Shown: in pieces, positions 1 through 7,830 of the stretch
Layout of the letters: each line of letters opens with the position of its first letter
Position numbering within the stretch: position 1 is the first letter of the stretch
Assembly (NCBI RefSeq): GCF_028288205.1
Contig: NZ_JAQBOD010000062.1
Coordinates: 1 to 64,000, forward strand
Source: Mucilaginibacter sp.
GTDB taxonomy: Bacteria; Bacteroidota; Bacteroidia; Sphingobacteriales; Sphingobacteriaceae
Length of the DNA stretch: 64,000 nt
Direction: 5' to 3'
The notes under the pieces: model-generated
The model's input: the letters and a program-made list of their open reading frames with translations, nothing else
Database searches by the model: none
Told to the model about the DNA's origin: nothing
Translations under genes and position numbers: made by a program

Positions 1-419
1 GCGCTTATGCCAACGTAGGTAAGGTGCCAAACCCGCGTTACAACTTTGTGATCACTTTTGGTTGTGCGCCGCAAAATGTTGATAAGCTGATCGCATCGGC
101 ATTGGACGAGGTGGACAAACTAAAAACACAAGGCCCCCCGCAGGTAAATATAGACAAATACAAAGCCGAGGACCAACGCAACCGCGAAACCGAACTTAAA
201 ACTAACAAGTTTTGGTTAGGTTATTTAAGTGGAGCGTTGCAAAATAATAACCCGCTTACAGAACTGGATAGCTATGCTATCGACCTGCAATCGGTAACGC
301 CTGAAAGCTTAAAACATACTGCTCAAAAATATCTAAGCGGTAAAAACTACATCAGGTTTGTGCTTTTACCCGAAAATAACAGCAATATAACTCCGCCGGC
401 AAATGTAAGCGGAAAATAA
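1..419 (+). CDS. M16 family metallopeptidase, C-terminal fragment (gene begins before the window)
   Basis: The reading frame is open from base 3, so the GTG at 24 is only an internal codon and the true start lies outside the window. About 138 residues are visible. They resemble the C-terminal end of an inactive M16 (pitrilysin/PqqL-type) domain: a strand ending FGCAPQNVDKLI, a helix with ALDEVDKLK, and the late motif LTELDSYAIDLQSVTPESL followed by a short strand RFVLLPE. The Zn-binding HxxEH motif would be in the missing N-terminal half. Such proteins are usually secreted zinc proteases in Bacteroidota. Assignment is by pattern recognition only. A hairpin terminator follows about 100 bases downstream. 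Confidence 0.75.
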   Translation, partial: AYANVGKVPNPRYNFVITFGCAPQNVDKLIASALDEVDKLKTQGPPQVNIDKYKAEDQRNRETELKTNKFWLGYLSGALQNNNPLTELDSYAIDLQSVTPESLKHTAQKYLSGKNYIRFVLLPENNSNITPPANVSGK

Positions 420-519
420 GAACCTAATAATAACAATAAAAGGGAATTGCGCCAGACTTTTCCGATCGTTCTTTATAGTTTTTTCATTACGTTAAAATGA
501 AGATAGTTAATTAATGTAG

Positions 520-551
520 AGCACTTCTTACTGGCAGAGAAGTGCTTTCTT
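520..551 (+). terminator. Intrinsic terminator after the M16 peptidase gene
   Basis: Inverted repeat AGCACTTCT / AGAAGTGCT (520-528 and 538-546) with a 9-base loop, followed by a short T-rich tail. It lies 100 bases after the M16 stop codon and fits transcription ending there. Confidence 0.7.
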
Positions 552-563
552 ATTATTATACTT

Positions 564-920
564 TGAAGGCGAAGGTATCATCACATAAGCGGACCATTTA
601 TAATGGCGTTGTTGTTAGCCGAGCATCAATAAGTTGGTTCGAATACCTCCCTCACCGCTGATAAATATGCAAACGATCCCTACAGTATCGCGAAGGATAT
701 GCTGCTGCCAGTATTGAGCTATTTAAAAAAAGAGTTGGCAGTGATAAGCATATTAAGTTCAAAGATAGCGTCTAATACTTTCGGCACCACTGTAACGCTG
801 GCTAATGACTGGAGTCAGGCACTAAGTGCTGCTTAACCCTCGAGCGGATTTGAAAATTACAGCGATCTGATATACCTTTACAAAGAAATTTTCCACATCG
901 CAAACGGGAAATTAACCTAA
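564..920 (+). pseudogene. Decayed coding remnant with in-frame stops, family unknown
   Basis: One frame reads as protein-like sequence from about 567 to the stop at 918-920 but is broken by stop codons at 630 and 834. Legible parts are MALLLAEHQ, YANDPYSIAKDMLLPVLSYL, NTFGTTVTLANDWSQAL and GFENYSDLIYLYKEIFHIA. The pieces lie in a single frame and have ordinary amino-acid composition, which suggests a gene inactivated by point mutation rather than random DNA. I do not recognise the family. No credible start codon or promoter was seen. Confidence 0.4.
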
Positions 921-1039
921 AAAATGGTCGATTTTTTGTTGCTATTTTGCAACTAAAAAAGCATAACTACTTAATTATCAGTATGTCAGTACTTTCTGTA
1001 TCGGCAAGTAACCATCATAACTAATTGGTTTTAAGGTAT

Positions 1040-1228
1040 TTATTGTTGTCGATATTTGCCGATTAATTTGGCCAGCAGTTCCAGCCGCTTCGTTATCACT
1101 CAGCCGCTTCGCTGCATTTAAGAAATATGGGCCTCATTCCTCGGTCCATATTTCCGGTTTTCCACTTGTTTATCCTTCCCTAAATTCTTTTTACTTCCTT
1201 CCATTTTCTCCACTGCGGCCATATCCAT
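1040..1228 (-). pseudogene. Possible degenerate small ORF with two in-frame stops
   Basis: Read on the minus strand from an ATG at 1228, 36 codons (starting MDMAAVEKMEGSKKNLGKDK) run to a stop at 1118-1120. The same frame continues after a second stop into KRLELLAKLIGKYRQQ and a stop at 1040-1042. The terminal segment looks like a genuine lysine-rich C-terminus, and a neighbouring frame supplies LNAAKRLSDNEAA just before it. This looks like a gene end broken by frameshift and nonsense changes. The family is unknown, and chance cannot be excluded at this length. Confidence 0.25.
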
Positions 1229-1236
1229 GGTAACTT

Positions 1237-1637
1237 ATGTGTTATATATTAAACTATAAATTCTATAGAATTAGTATATTAATTAAAAAATTCTACATTT
1301 GCCTCATAAACGGCGGCTTTGATTACGAATGGGACTGGCGTGCCGCTGTTGAGATATGTGTTGACAAGCGCAGCATTGCCGGTATTAACATGCGTAATTT
1401 AAATATTGATAACAGCTTGTCGAACGGATTAAGTGTAATTGCTAAAAACGGTGATGGGCAAATCGGTGTATTAACTAATATACCCTGCAAAATATAAATA
1501 TTTCAAACTATGGAATTGGTGTAAAAGGCAGATATGGCCTATACATCTCTAATGGTGCACATGGTAGCTTAAATATTAAGCGATCAACTATTCGGGAAAT
1601 TAAGAATGTATCTGAAAATTTCACTATAGTTGAATAA
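1237..1637 (+). pseudogene. Frameshifted remnant of a right-handed beta-helix (pectate-lyase-like) protein
   Basis: Frame 1 encodes GINMRNLNIDNSLSNGLSV and IAKNGDGQIGVLTN before ending at 1495-1497. A second frame, open from about 1488, continues the same style with QNINISNYGIGVKGRYGLYI, SNGAHGSLNIKRSTI and a stop at 1635-1637. The N-rich, I/V/G-periodic pattern with short turns is typical of parallel beta-helix coils found in polysaccharide lyases and capsule-related proteins. The two halves join naturally if a frameshift around 1480-1488 is repaired. Only the C-terminal part survives, since no upstream homologous sequence or promoter is visible. It sits beside a deacetylase and a glycosyltransferase, which supports a former exopolysaccharide locus. 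Confidence 0.6.
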
Positions 1638-1719
1638 ACTGTTGTGTGACCAGTGGCTGCCGATTTAACTTTTAACTGCTAAATAAATTCCTGCATTTAA
1701 TAGTTTAAATCTTGACAGA

Positions 1720-2592
1720 TTAATCAAAAAAAGCTTGCCATACACCTAACATCCTGCATAAAGCCTCTGCGTTAGAAATGTTTTCTAAAACAAAAAATCT
1801 TGGCAGTTCTAAAATATTTTGCAAAGAAGATTCATTTAGATATGCTGCCTTTGTTGTATAGGCAATACTATAATTTAACTGTTTTAAATACTCAACTTCT
1901 CTTTTTCCATAACTCCCGTTTGGATATGCAAATGAATCAACAGGTTTATTTATCCATTCTTCGAGTACTATTTTAGAGGTATTTAACTCATTATATACAT
2001 CTTCATCATTACATTTAGTAAGAATAGGGTGGTTAACGGTATGGCCGCCAATAGTTATACAATCATATTCAGCTATTTCCTTAACCTGGTCTGATGTCAT
2101 TGCCTCCCGGTTTAAAACTATCGTGTCCTTAATGTCTTTTACCTCAGTAAGCCTTTGATCGTTCGGCAATGTTTTATAAAATTCTACATTTTTATTTCCG
2201 GCCTCGATATACGACCACCAATAAACGCCATTTTGTACAGGTTCTGTTGAAATAAAGATAGTGACAGGAACCTTATATTTAGCAGCTACTTTAACAACAT
2301 TTTCTATATTACCCTGCCATCCATCATCTACTGTAATAATTACCGCATTTTTTGGCAAAGGTTTGTTTTGTTGTGAATAAGCAATTACATCGTTCTGAGT
2401 AAGAAAAACGAATTTATTTTTTAAAAGCCATTTTATACAATATTCAAAAAGCTCCCTACCCGGATTATGGAAAAAAACGGACAAAATAAATTCCCCATTT
2501 TTAGCACGCTTTTTTACACGGCGGGTTAAGCCTAAACTGATAAAAAAAATTGCAAGAAGCCGGCCAATTAAATTTCGGAGTTTCTTTTTCAT
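1720..2592 (-). CDS. Polysaccharide deacetylase family protein (NodB/CE4-like)
   Basis: The 290-residue protein carries the core of a CE4 polysaccharide deacetylase. Visible elements are IITVDDGWQGN (catalytic and metal Asp pair, TFDD-like motif), GGHTVNHP (metal-binding HxxxH), and FAYPNGSYG (motif 3). The N-terminus has a hydrophobic stretch (LLAIFFISLGL) flanked by many basic residues, so membrane association is possible. The family removes N- or O-acetyl groups from polysaccharides, using Zn or a similar metal. It is transcribed divergently from a GT4 glycosyltransferase across an AT-rich 211-base gap. The substrate cannot be read from sequence; a capsule or exopolysaccharide role is inferred from its neighbours. 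Confidence 0.82.
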   Translation of the reverse strand: MKKKLRNLIGRLLAIFFISLGLTRRVKKRAKNGEFILSVFFHNPGRELFEYCIKWLLKNKFVFLTQNDVIAYSQQNKPLPKNAVIITVDDGWQGNIENVVKVAAKYKVPVTIFISTEPVQNGVYWWSYIEAGNKNVEFYKTLPNDQRLTEVKDIKDTIVLNREAMTSDQVKEIAEYDCITIGGHTVNHPILTKCNDEDVYNELNTSKIVLEEWINKPVDSFAYPNGSYGKREVEYLKQLNYSIAYTTKAAYLNESSLQNILELPRFFVLENISNAEALCRMLGVWQAFFD

Positions 2593-2803
2593 AGGTACGT
2601 GAGTAAATGTTTTAAATTAAATATTAATTGAATAGAAAATAAATTAACCTCTGTAACATGTTAAAACACTTATTGTTGTATATCTTTTAAAGAAAATGAA
2701 ACATATTTTTTATCTATTTAAAAAAACAATTAAATTAAATACGAGTTAAAATAATTGCTTGATACTGTGTGAATCGGATTGTTTATATATCATATAATTT
2801 ATA

Positions 2804-3805
2804 ATGGCTTTTGAAATACTTTCACTTACAAAGGATTTAGATGAGTTTGGCGGTGCGCAAAAAGTACTTGTGGATATCCACAGGGGTATTAAAAACAAAC
2901 ACAATGCTAAAGTATTAGGGTTTTCTAAATTCGGGGATATCCATCCTAAATATAAGATCGACCAACACGAATATGTAAAATTCACCAATCCATTTTACCT
3001 GAATAACAAATTGCTCATAGTTCATGACAGGCGAATTATTACATTTATAATGACTCTAAAGCGTTTGTTTTTTTTAAATACCAAAGTTTTATATGTTTCT
3101 CATTGTGTTTATGATACTTTGAATTGGGCTTCCATGTTCCCTGATGATATTATTTCTATTTCTGGAAAAGTTACTGATAACCTAATTAATTACTTCGGTT
3201 TAAAAGAGAGGAATATACGCTTAATTTATAATGGGATCAAGGACTATGGTAACACTACTATACCATACAAGAAAAAGGATAAAATCGTTATTCTTTATTC
3301 AGCCAAAATATATAACCTAAAAAGGCAGCTTGAAATAGTGGATAATCTTACTAACAAATTATTACCCGAAATAGAGATCCATTTTGCGGGTACCGGTCCG
3401 GATTATCAACAATTAATTGAAAAATGTAAGCATTCATCTAATTTTAAACCTTTGGGTTTTATTGAAAATATAAATGAGTTGATTAATGATGTTAATTATT
3501 TAATGCTCTTTTCTATTAGAGAGGGGTTACCGATATCCCTAATAGAGGGAATAATGCGAGGCAAGCCAATATTAGCCAATGATGTTGGTGGAAATTTAGA
3601 AATTTGTATACCCGGTGAAAATGGAATTTTATTAGATGACAGCTGGGATCGTTTGGCTGATACTTTAAACAAATTAGTGTTACTATCTGAAGAAGAGTAT
3701 TTAAAAATGAGCCTGAATAGCAGGAAAAGATATGAGAGTATGTTTACATATGAAAAAATGGTTTCGATGTATCTTGATGTTATAAAACAAATGCAACAAA
3801 ATTAA
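2804..3805 (+). CDS. Glycosyltransferase family 4 protein
   Basis: The 333-residue protein has a GT-B fold pattern: N-terminal DEFGGAQKVLVDI (glycine-containing acceptor-side loop), a linker near residue 165 (KIVILYSAKIYNLKRQ), and the C-terminal donor-binding motif REGLPISLIEGI (EX7E) with DVGGNLEI and PGENGILLD. This is the retaining GT4 group that builds surface polysaccharides or glycolipids from nucleotide sugars. The gene is richer in A+T than argS downstream and uses AGA/AGG arginine codons freely, suggesting horizontal origin. Donor and acceptor are unknown. Confidence 0.88.
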   Translation: MAFEILSLTKDLDEFGGAQKVLVDIHRGIKNKHNAKVLGFSKFGDIHPKYKIDQHEYVKFTNPFYLNNKLLIVHDRRIITFIMTLKRLFFLNTKVLYVSHCVYDTLNWASMFPDDIISISGKVTDNLINYFGLKERNIRLIYNGIKDYGNTTIPYKKKDKIVILYSAKIYNLKRQLEIVDNLTNKLLPEIEIHFAGTGPDYQQLIEKCKHSSNFKPLGFIENINELINDVNYLMLFSIREGLPISLIEGIMRGKPILANDVGGNLEICIPGENGILLDDSWDRLADTLNKLVLLSEEEYLKMSLNSRKRYESMFTYEKMVSMYLDVIKQMQQN

Positions 3806-3932
3806 AACAGGTAATGCTTTAATTTAAAATTTGGCTTGCTGGCTATTATATGGAAGAAGCTGAGATTTTGATAGCATACGATTATACAAGCTATTAACAC
3901 CATTACCACGCTTAATGCTTGGACTATTTTAT

Positions 3933-3940
3933 TAATTTTG
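3933..3940 (+). promoter_or_regulatory. Candidate -7 element upstream of argS
   Basis: TAATTTTG matches the Bacteroidota -7 consensus TAnnTTTG and ends 4 bases before the argS ATG. If used, transcription would start at or within a few bases of the start codon. No convincing -33 TTG is present at the usual distance. Confidence 0.4.
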
Positions 3941-3944
3941 CAGT

Positions 3945-5708
3945 ATGAATTTTATTATTGAATCTACTGTTAAAGCTGTTAAACAATTATATCAGGCAGA
4001 TATTGCACCAGCCGATATAAGTCTGCAGGAAACACGCAAGGAATTTGAGGGTCAGGTTACTATAGTTACTTTTCCGTTCACTAAGTTTTCACGTAAATCG
4101 CCGGAGCAAACCGGGGCGGAGATAGGAGAATATTTAAAAAAATCATTAAAAGAAATTTCGGCCTTTAACGTAATAAAAGGGTTTTTAAATATTTCTATTT
4201 GCAGTGCTTATTGGATAGATCAATTATACACAGAAATTTTAAAGGACGATTTTGCCGTTTTAAAACCAAATGGCAAAAAGGTGATGGTTGAATACTCATC
4301 ACCCAACACCAATAAGCCGTTGCACCTGGGTCATGTGCGTAACAACCTGTTAGGTTATTCTGTAGCTCAAATTCTTGAGGCTGCAGGTTATGAAGTAATT
4401 AAGACCAATTTGGTGAATGACCGCGGCATACATATCTGTAAATCTATGCTGGCCTGGCAACTATACGGTAATGGCGAAACGCCGCAATCAACAGGCGAAA
4501 AAGGCGACCATTTGGTAGGCAAGTATTACGTAATATTTGATAAGGAATACAAAAAAGAGATAGAATTCTTAAAATCAGAAGGTCAAACAGAAGAGGAAGC
4601 AAAAAAAAATGCCCCGCTTATAAAGCAGGCTCAAGAATTGCTGCTTAAATGGGAGGCCGGCGAAGAGAAAGTTATCGACTTATGGAAAACCATGAATACC
4701 TGGGTATATGATGGTTTTGGAAAAACGTATAAAGCCCTGGGGGTAGAGTTTGATAAATTCTATTATGAATCTAACACCTATTTATTAGGTAAAGATATTA
4801 TTGATGAAGGTTTGCAAAGCGGCGTGTTCTTTAAAAAGGAAGATGGTTCTGTGTGGATAGATCTGACTGAGGATGGCCTTGACCAGAAACTGGTTTTACG
4901 CGCCGACGGTACTTCAGTTTACATGACCCAGGATATGGGTACTGCCCAGCTAAAATATGATGATTTCCAAATGGATGAATCTATTTATGTAGTAGGAAAT
5001 GAACAGGATTACCATTTTAAAGTGTTGTTTCTGATATTGCAAAAACTGGGTAAAGCCTGGGCAAGGGGATTATTCCATTTATCGTATGGGATGGTTGATC
5101 TGCCATCAGGGAAAATGAAATCGCGTGAAGGAACAGTTGTTGATGCTGATGACCTGATTGCCGAAATGGAAAGCACCGCCAGAAAACAAACAGAAGCTTT
5201 AGGCAAGATAAATGATTTTGGTGAGGAAGAGAAAGAACAACTATACCATACTATTGGCATGGGCGCTTTAAAATATTTCCTGTTAAAGGTTGACCCCAAA
5301 AAAAGATTGTTATTTGATCCTAATGAATCAGTAGATTTTCAGGGACATACAGGTCCGTTTATACAATATACCCATGCCCGTATTAAATCGGTTTTAAATA
5401 GGGCAACTATAACAGGTATGGAAACAGATCCAACAGAATTGGCTCCCGAAGAGCGTGATCTGATAGTAACACTAACACAGTTTCCCGATATAATTACACA
5501 GGCAGCAATTGCCTATAACCCCGGCACCGTAGCTAATTATGTGTACGAGTTGGCTAAAACTTATAATAAGTTTTATCATGAGCATTCTATACTACAGGCT
5601 GAAGATGAACTGGTAAAGCAATTCAGGCTGGAGCTTTCTGTTGCATCAGCCAAAGTTATCAGTAAGGCTATGAATTTGCTGGGTATTGATGTGCCCGAGC
5701 GGATGTAA
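3945..5708 (+). CDS. argS: Arginine-tRNA ligase
   Basis: Class I arginyl-tRNA synthetase of 587 residues, the usual size. The N-terminal Add1 domain is followed by the HIGH-type signature NTNKPLHLGHVRNNLLGYSV near residue 125. The KMSKS region appears as SGKMKSREGTVVDADDLI around residue 385, and a C-terminal DALR anticodon-binding domain contains FIQYTHARIKSVL and FYHEHSIL. It charges tRNA-Arg with arginine using ATP in the cytoplasm. It appears monocistronic, with its own terminator downstream and an unrelated glycosyltransferase upstream. Confidence 0.98.
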   Translation: MNFIIESTVKAVKQLYQADIAPADISLQETRKEFEGQVTIVTFPFTKFSRKSPEQTGAEIGEYLKKSLKEISAFNVIKGFLNISICSAYWIDQLYTEILKDDFAVLKPNGKKVMVEYSSPNTNKPLHLGHVRNNLLGYSVAQILEAAGYEVIKTNLVNDRGIHICKSMLAWQLYGNGETPQSTGEKGDHLVGKYYVIFDKEYKKEIEFLKSEGQTEEEAKKNAPLIKQAQELLLKWEAGEEKVIDLWKTMNTWVYDGFGKTYKALGVEFDKFYYESNTYLLGKDIIDEGLQSGVFFKKEDGSVWIDLTEDGLDQKLVLRADGTSVYMTQDMGTAQLKYDDFQMDESIYVVGNEQDYHFKVLFLILQKLGKAWARGLFHLSYGMVDLPSGKMKSREGTVVDADDLIAEMESTARKQTEALGKINDFGEEEKEQLYHTIGMGALKYFLLKVDPKKRLLFDPNESVDFQGHTGPFIQYTHARIKSVLNRATITGMETDPTELAPEERDLIVTLTQFPDIITQAAIAYNPGTVANYVYELAKTYNKFYHEHSILQAEDELVKQFRLELSVASAKVISKAMNLLGIDVPERM

Positions 5709-5732
5709 ATCTTAACAAGAAAAAATAATTGT

Positions 5733-5761
5733 CAAAGCTGCCCTATAGGTAGCTTTTTTTG
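5733..5761 (+). terminator. Intrinsic terminator after argS
   Basis: Stem AAGCTGCC / GGTAGCTT with a short loop, followed by a run of T, 25 bases after the argS stop. Confidence 0.85.
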
Positions 5762-5819
5762 TTTATTGAAAACATTATTTAAAAGCCAGAGGTTTTAGAA
5801 GTAGATAATCAACAACAAA

Positions 5820-6668
5820 ATGGAAACTAAAACTCCCCAAAAGCAAAACAAACAGCCGGGCATTGAAGCTAAGATGAACCCGCGCCCCGAATACATAAAA
5901 GCGACTTATAAAGCTGCCGGTAAGCTTACAGGCAAAACAGCGCTTATAACCGGCGGAGATAGCGGCATTGGTCGTGCGGTTAGCGTGCATTATGCTAAAG
6001 AAGGTGCAGATATTGCAATTGTTTATTTAGATGAAGATGTGGATGCCATAGAAACCAGGGAAATAGTTCTATCCTTTGGTCGTAAGTGCCTGCTGATTAA
6101 AGGTGATGTTAAAAAGAGTTCGTTTTGTAAAAAAGCTGTAGAGCAAGTAGTTAAAGAATTTGGTAAATTGAATATATTGGTAAATAATGCCGGTATCCAG
6201 GTGCCCGAGAAAGACCCAAAAGAAATAGATGAAAAACAGCTGGAAGATACCTTTAAGACAAATATTTTCGCTTACTTCCATTTTGCAAAAGCGGCATTGG
6301 CACATATGCAGGAAGGGGATACCATTATTAATACCACCTCTGTTACCGCTTATCGTTCATCACCAAATCTGATAGATTATTCTTCTACTAAAGGTGCTAT
6401 TACTTCATTTACCCGTTCATTGGCAACCAATCTTACCGAAAAAAAAATACGTGTAAACGCAGTTGCTCCGGGCCCGGTTTGGACACCATTGATCGTATCG
6501 ACCTTTGATGAAGAGAAAATTAAAAAGTTTGGATCAGAAACCGCCATGAAGCGTGCAGGGCAACCATCAGAACTTGCACCGGCCTATGTGTTCCTGGCAT
6601 CTGATGATGCATCATTTATAACAGGACAGGTAATTCATGTTAATGGTGGTGAAGTGGTAAATGGTTGA
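5820..6668 (+). CDS. SDR family oxidoreductase (YghA / general stress protein 39 type)
   Basis: The 282-residue short-chain dehydrogenase has the nucleotide-binding TGGDSGIGRA near residue 45, NNAG, a catalytic Ser in NTTSVTAY, and YSSTK (YxxxK). The C-terminus ends GQVIHVNGGEVVNG. The N-terminal extension PQKQNKQPGIEAKMNPRPEY is characteristic of the YghA/GSP39 subgroup, which supports the ATG at 5820 as start. These enzymes are NAD(P)H-dependent reductases linked to general stress; the physiological substrate is not known. It stands alone between two terminators. Confidence 0.9.
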   Translation: METKTPQKQNKQPGIEAKMNPRPEYIKATYKAAGKLTGKTALITGGDSGIGRAVSVHYAKEGADIAIVYLDEDVDAIETREIVLSFGRKCLLIKGDVKKSSFCKKAVEQVVKEFGKLNILVNNAGIQVPEKDPKEIDEKQLEDTFKTNIFAYFHFAKAALAHMQEGDTIINTTSVTAYRSSPNLIDYSSTKGAITSFTRSLATNLTEKKIRVNAVAPGPVWTPLIVSTFDEEKIKKFGSETAMKRAGQPSELAPAYVFLASDDASFITGQVIHVNGGEVVNG

Positions 6669-6727
6669 TATGGGTTTTTAAGAGACCAATTAATACCCTA
6701 TATTCCCAATTTACTTAATTATATTAC

Positions 6728-6766
6728 ATCATCCTGTTTTTACACAGGGTGATTTTTTATTTTTTT
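6728..6766 (+). terminator. Intrinsic terminator after the SDR gene
   Basis: Stem ATCATCCTGT / ACAGGGTGAT (6728-6737 and 6744-6753, one G-T pair), followed by TTTTTT. Confidence 0.85.
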
Positions 6767-6794
6767 ACTATGTTTGCTTACCAATTTCTTTATT

Positions 6795-7577
6795 ATGTTT
6801 TATAAAAAACACACCCTATTACTTGCAGCGTTATTTGCCGGCAATTTCTTTATAGCTAACGCTCAAAATAAACCCAAACATGAAGATACCGAGGTTTATG
6901 AACCCGTTCCGAATGTAGTAACGCCCGGTAAAACTAACAGCGATGCACCATCTGACGCTATTATATTATTTGATGGTAAAAATTTAGATCAATGGACGTC
7001 GACCGAGCAAAGAGGTACGCCGGCTGACTGGATCGTTGCTGATGGTATTTTAACTGTAAAAAAAGGCACAGGAAATATTGAAACTGTTAAATCATTTGGA
7101 AGCTACCAGTTACATATTGAGTGGAGAATACCTTCTAACATAACCGGCACCGACCAGGCGCGTGGTAATAGCGGAGTATTTTTGGCCTCGTTAGGTAAAG
7201 GCGATGCAGGCTACGAATTACAGATATTAGATTCATATAAAAATAAAACATATGTTAACGGCCAGGCTGGAAGTATTTACAAACAATTTATCCCATTGGT
7301 AAACGCCAATAAGCCACCCGGCGAATGGCAAACCTATGATATAATATGGACCGCGCCCACCTTTAATGAAAACGGTACCGTTAAAACACCGGCCAGAGCG
7401 ACCGTGTTTTTCAATGGGATACTGGTTCAAAACAATGTATCATTGCTGGGCCCGACCCAATTTGTCGGTCAGCCATCATATAGCGTAAAACACGGCCCCG
7501 CCCCAATAAAACTGCAAGCCCATGGCGATAAAAGCGAGCCAATCAGCTACCGTAATATTTGGGTTAGGCAACTATAA
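6795..7577 (+). CDS. Secreted DUF1080 protein (3-keto-disaccharide hydrolase family)
   Basis: I place the start at ATG 6795 because it opens directly into a signal peptide (MFYKKHTLLLAALFAGNFFI, cleavage after ANAQ); the frame also has a TTG 7 codons earlier. The mature protein is one DUF1080 (PF06439) concanavalin-like beta-sandwich: IILFDGKNLDQWTS, ADGILTVKKGTGNIETVKSF, YQLHIEWRIP, GNSGVFL, YELQILDSY and the end ISYRNIWVRQL. Characterised members hydrolyse 3-keto-glycosides. The protein is probably periplasmic. It precedes a DUF5703 glycosidase-like gene, but a strong terminator separates them, so they are not one operon. Confidence 0.88.
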   Translation: MFYKKHTLLLAALFAGNFFIANAQNKPKHEDTEVYEPVPNVVTPGKTNSDAPSDAIILFDGKNLDQWTSTEQRGTPADWIVADGILTVKKGTGNIETVKSFGSYQLHIEWRIPSNITGTDQARGNSGVFLASLGKGDAGYELQILDSYKNKTYVNGQAGSIYKQFIPLVNANKPPGEWQTYDIIWTAPTFNENGTVKTPARATVFFNGILVQNNVSLLGPTQFVGQPSYSVKHGPAPIKLQAHGDKSEPISYRNIWVRQL

Positions 7578-7609
7578 ATAGTCCCCGTTAATAAATAAAA
7601 TAAACATTT

Positions 7610-7656
7610 AAGTACGTTACCACGCAAATTATATAGTGCGAGGTAACGTACTTTTT
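7610..7656. terminator. Strong hairpin terminator after the DUF1080 gene
   Basis: Perfect 12-bp arms AAGTACGTTACC (7610-7621) and GGTAACGTACTT (7642-7653), an inner CGCA/TGCG extension, then a T run. It separates the DUF1080 and DUF5703 genes. The rest of the gap to 7830 is AT-rich with no recognised element. Confidence 0.85.
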
Positions 7657-7830
7657 ACATATATTAGACTTAGTTAATCAATACATTAGTCGGTAAGTTT
7701 AACCAATTTTATAGATCCATTATTACTAAGAATTTTTTGAAAGAATTGATAGCAGTTTACTGCAATCGATTGTAATTGCTATACTTAACTAATAATAAAC
7801 CAATAACACCTAAATATAACTCCTAAACAA

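Larger units (their letters stand above)
420..1236. other. Gene-poor, decayed interval
   Basis: No intact gene is visible in these 817 bases. The stretch holds a terminator, two candidate gene remnants on opposite strands, a near-tandem duplication of CAGCCGCTTCG (around 1082 and 1101), and a hairpin GAAATATGG / CCATATTTC at 1122-1154. It looks like a graveyard between the M16 gene and the polysaccharide genes. Confidence 0.6.
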
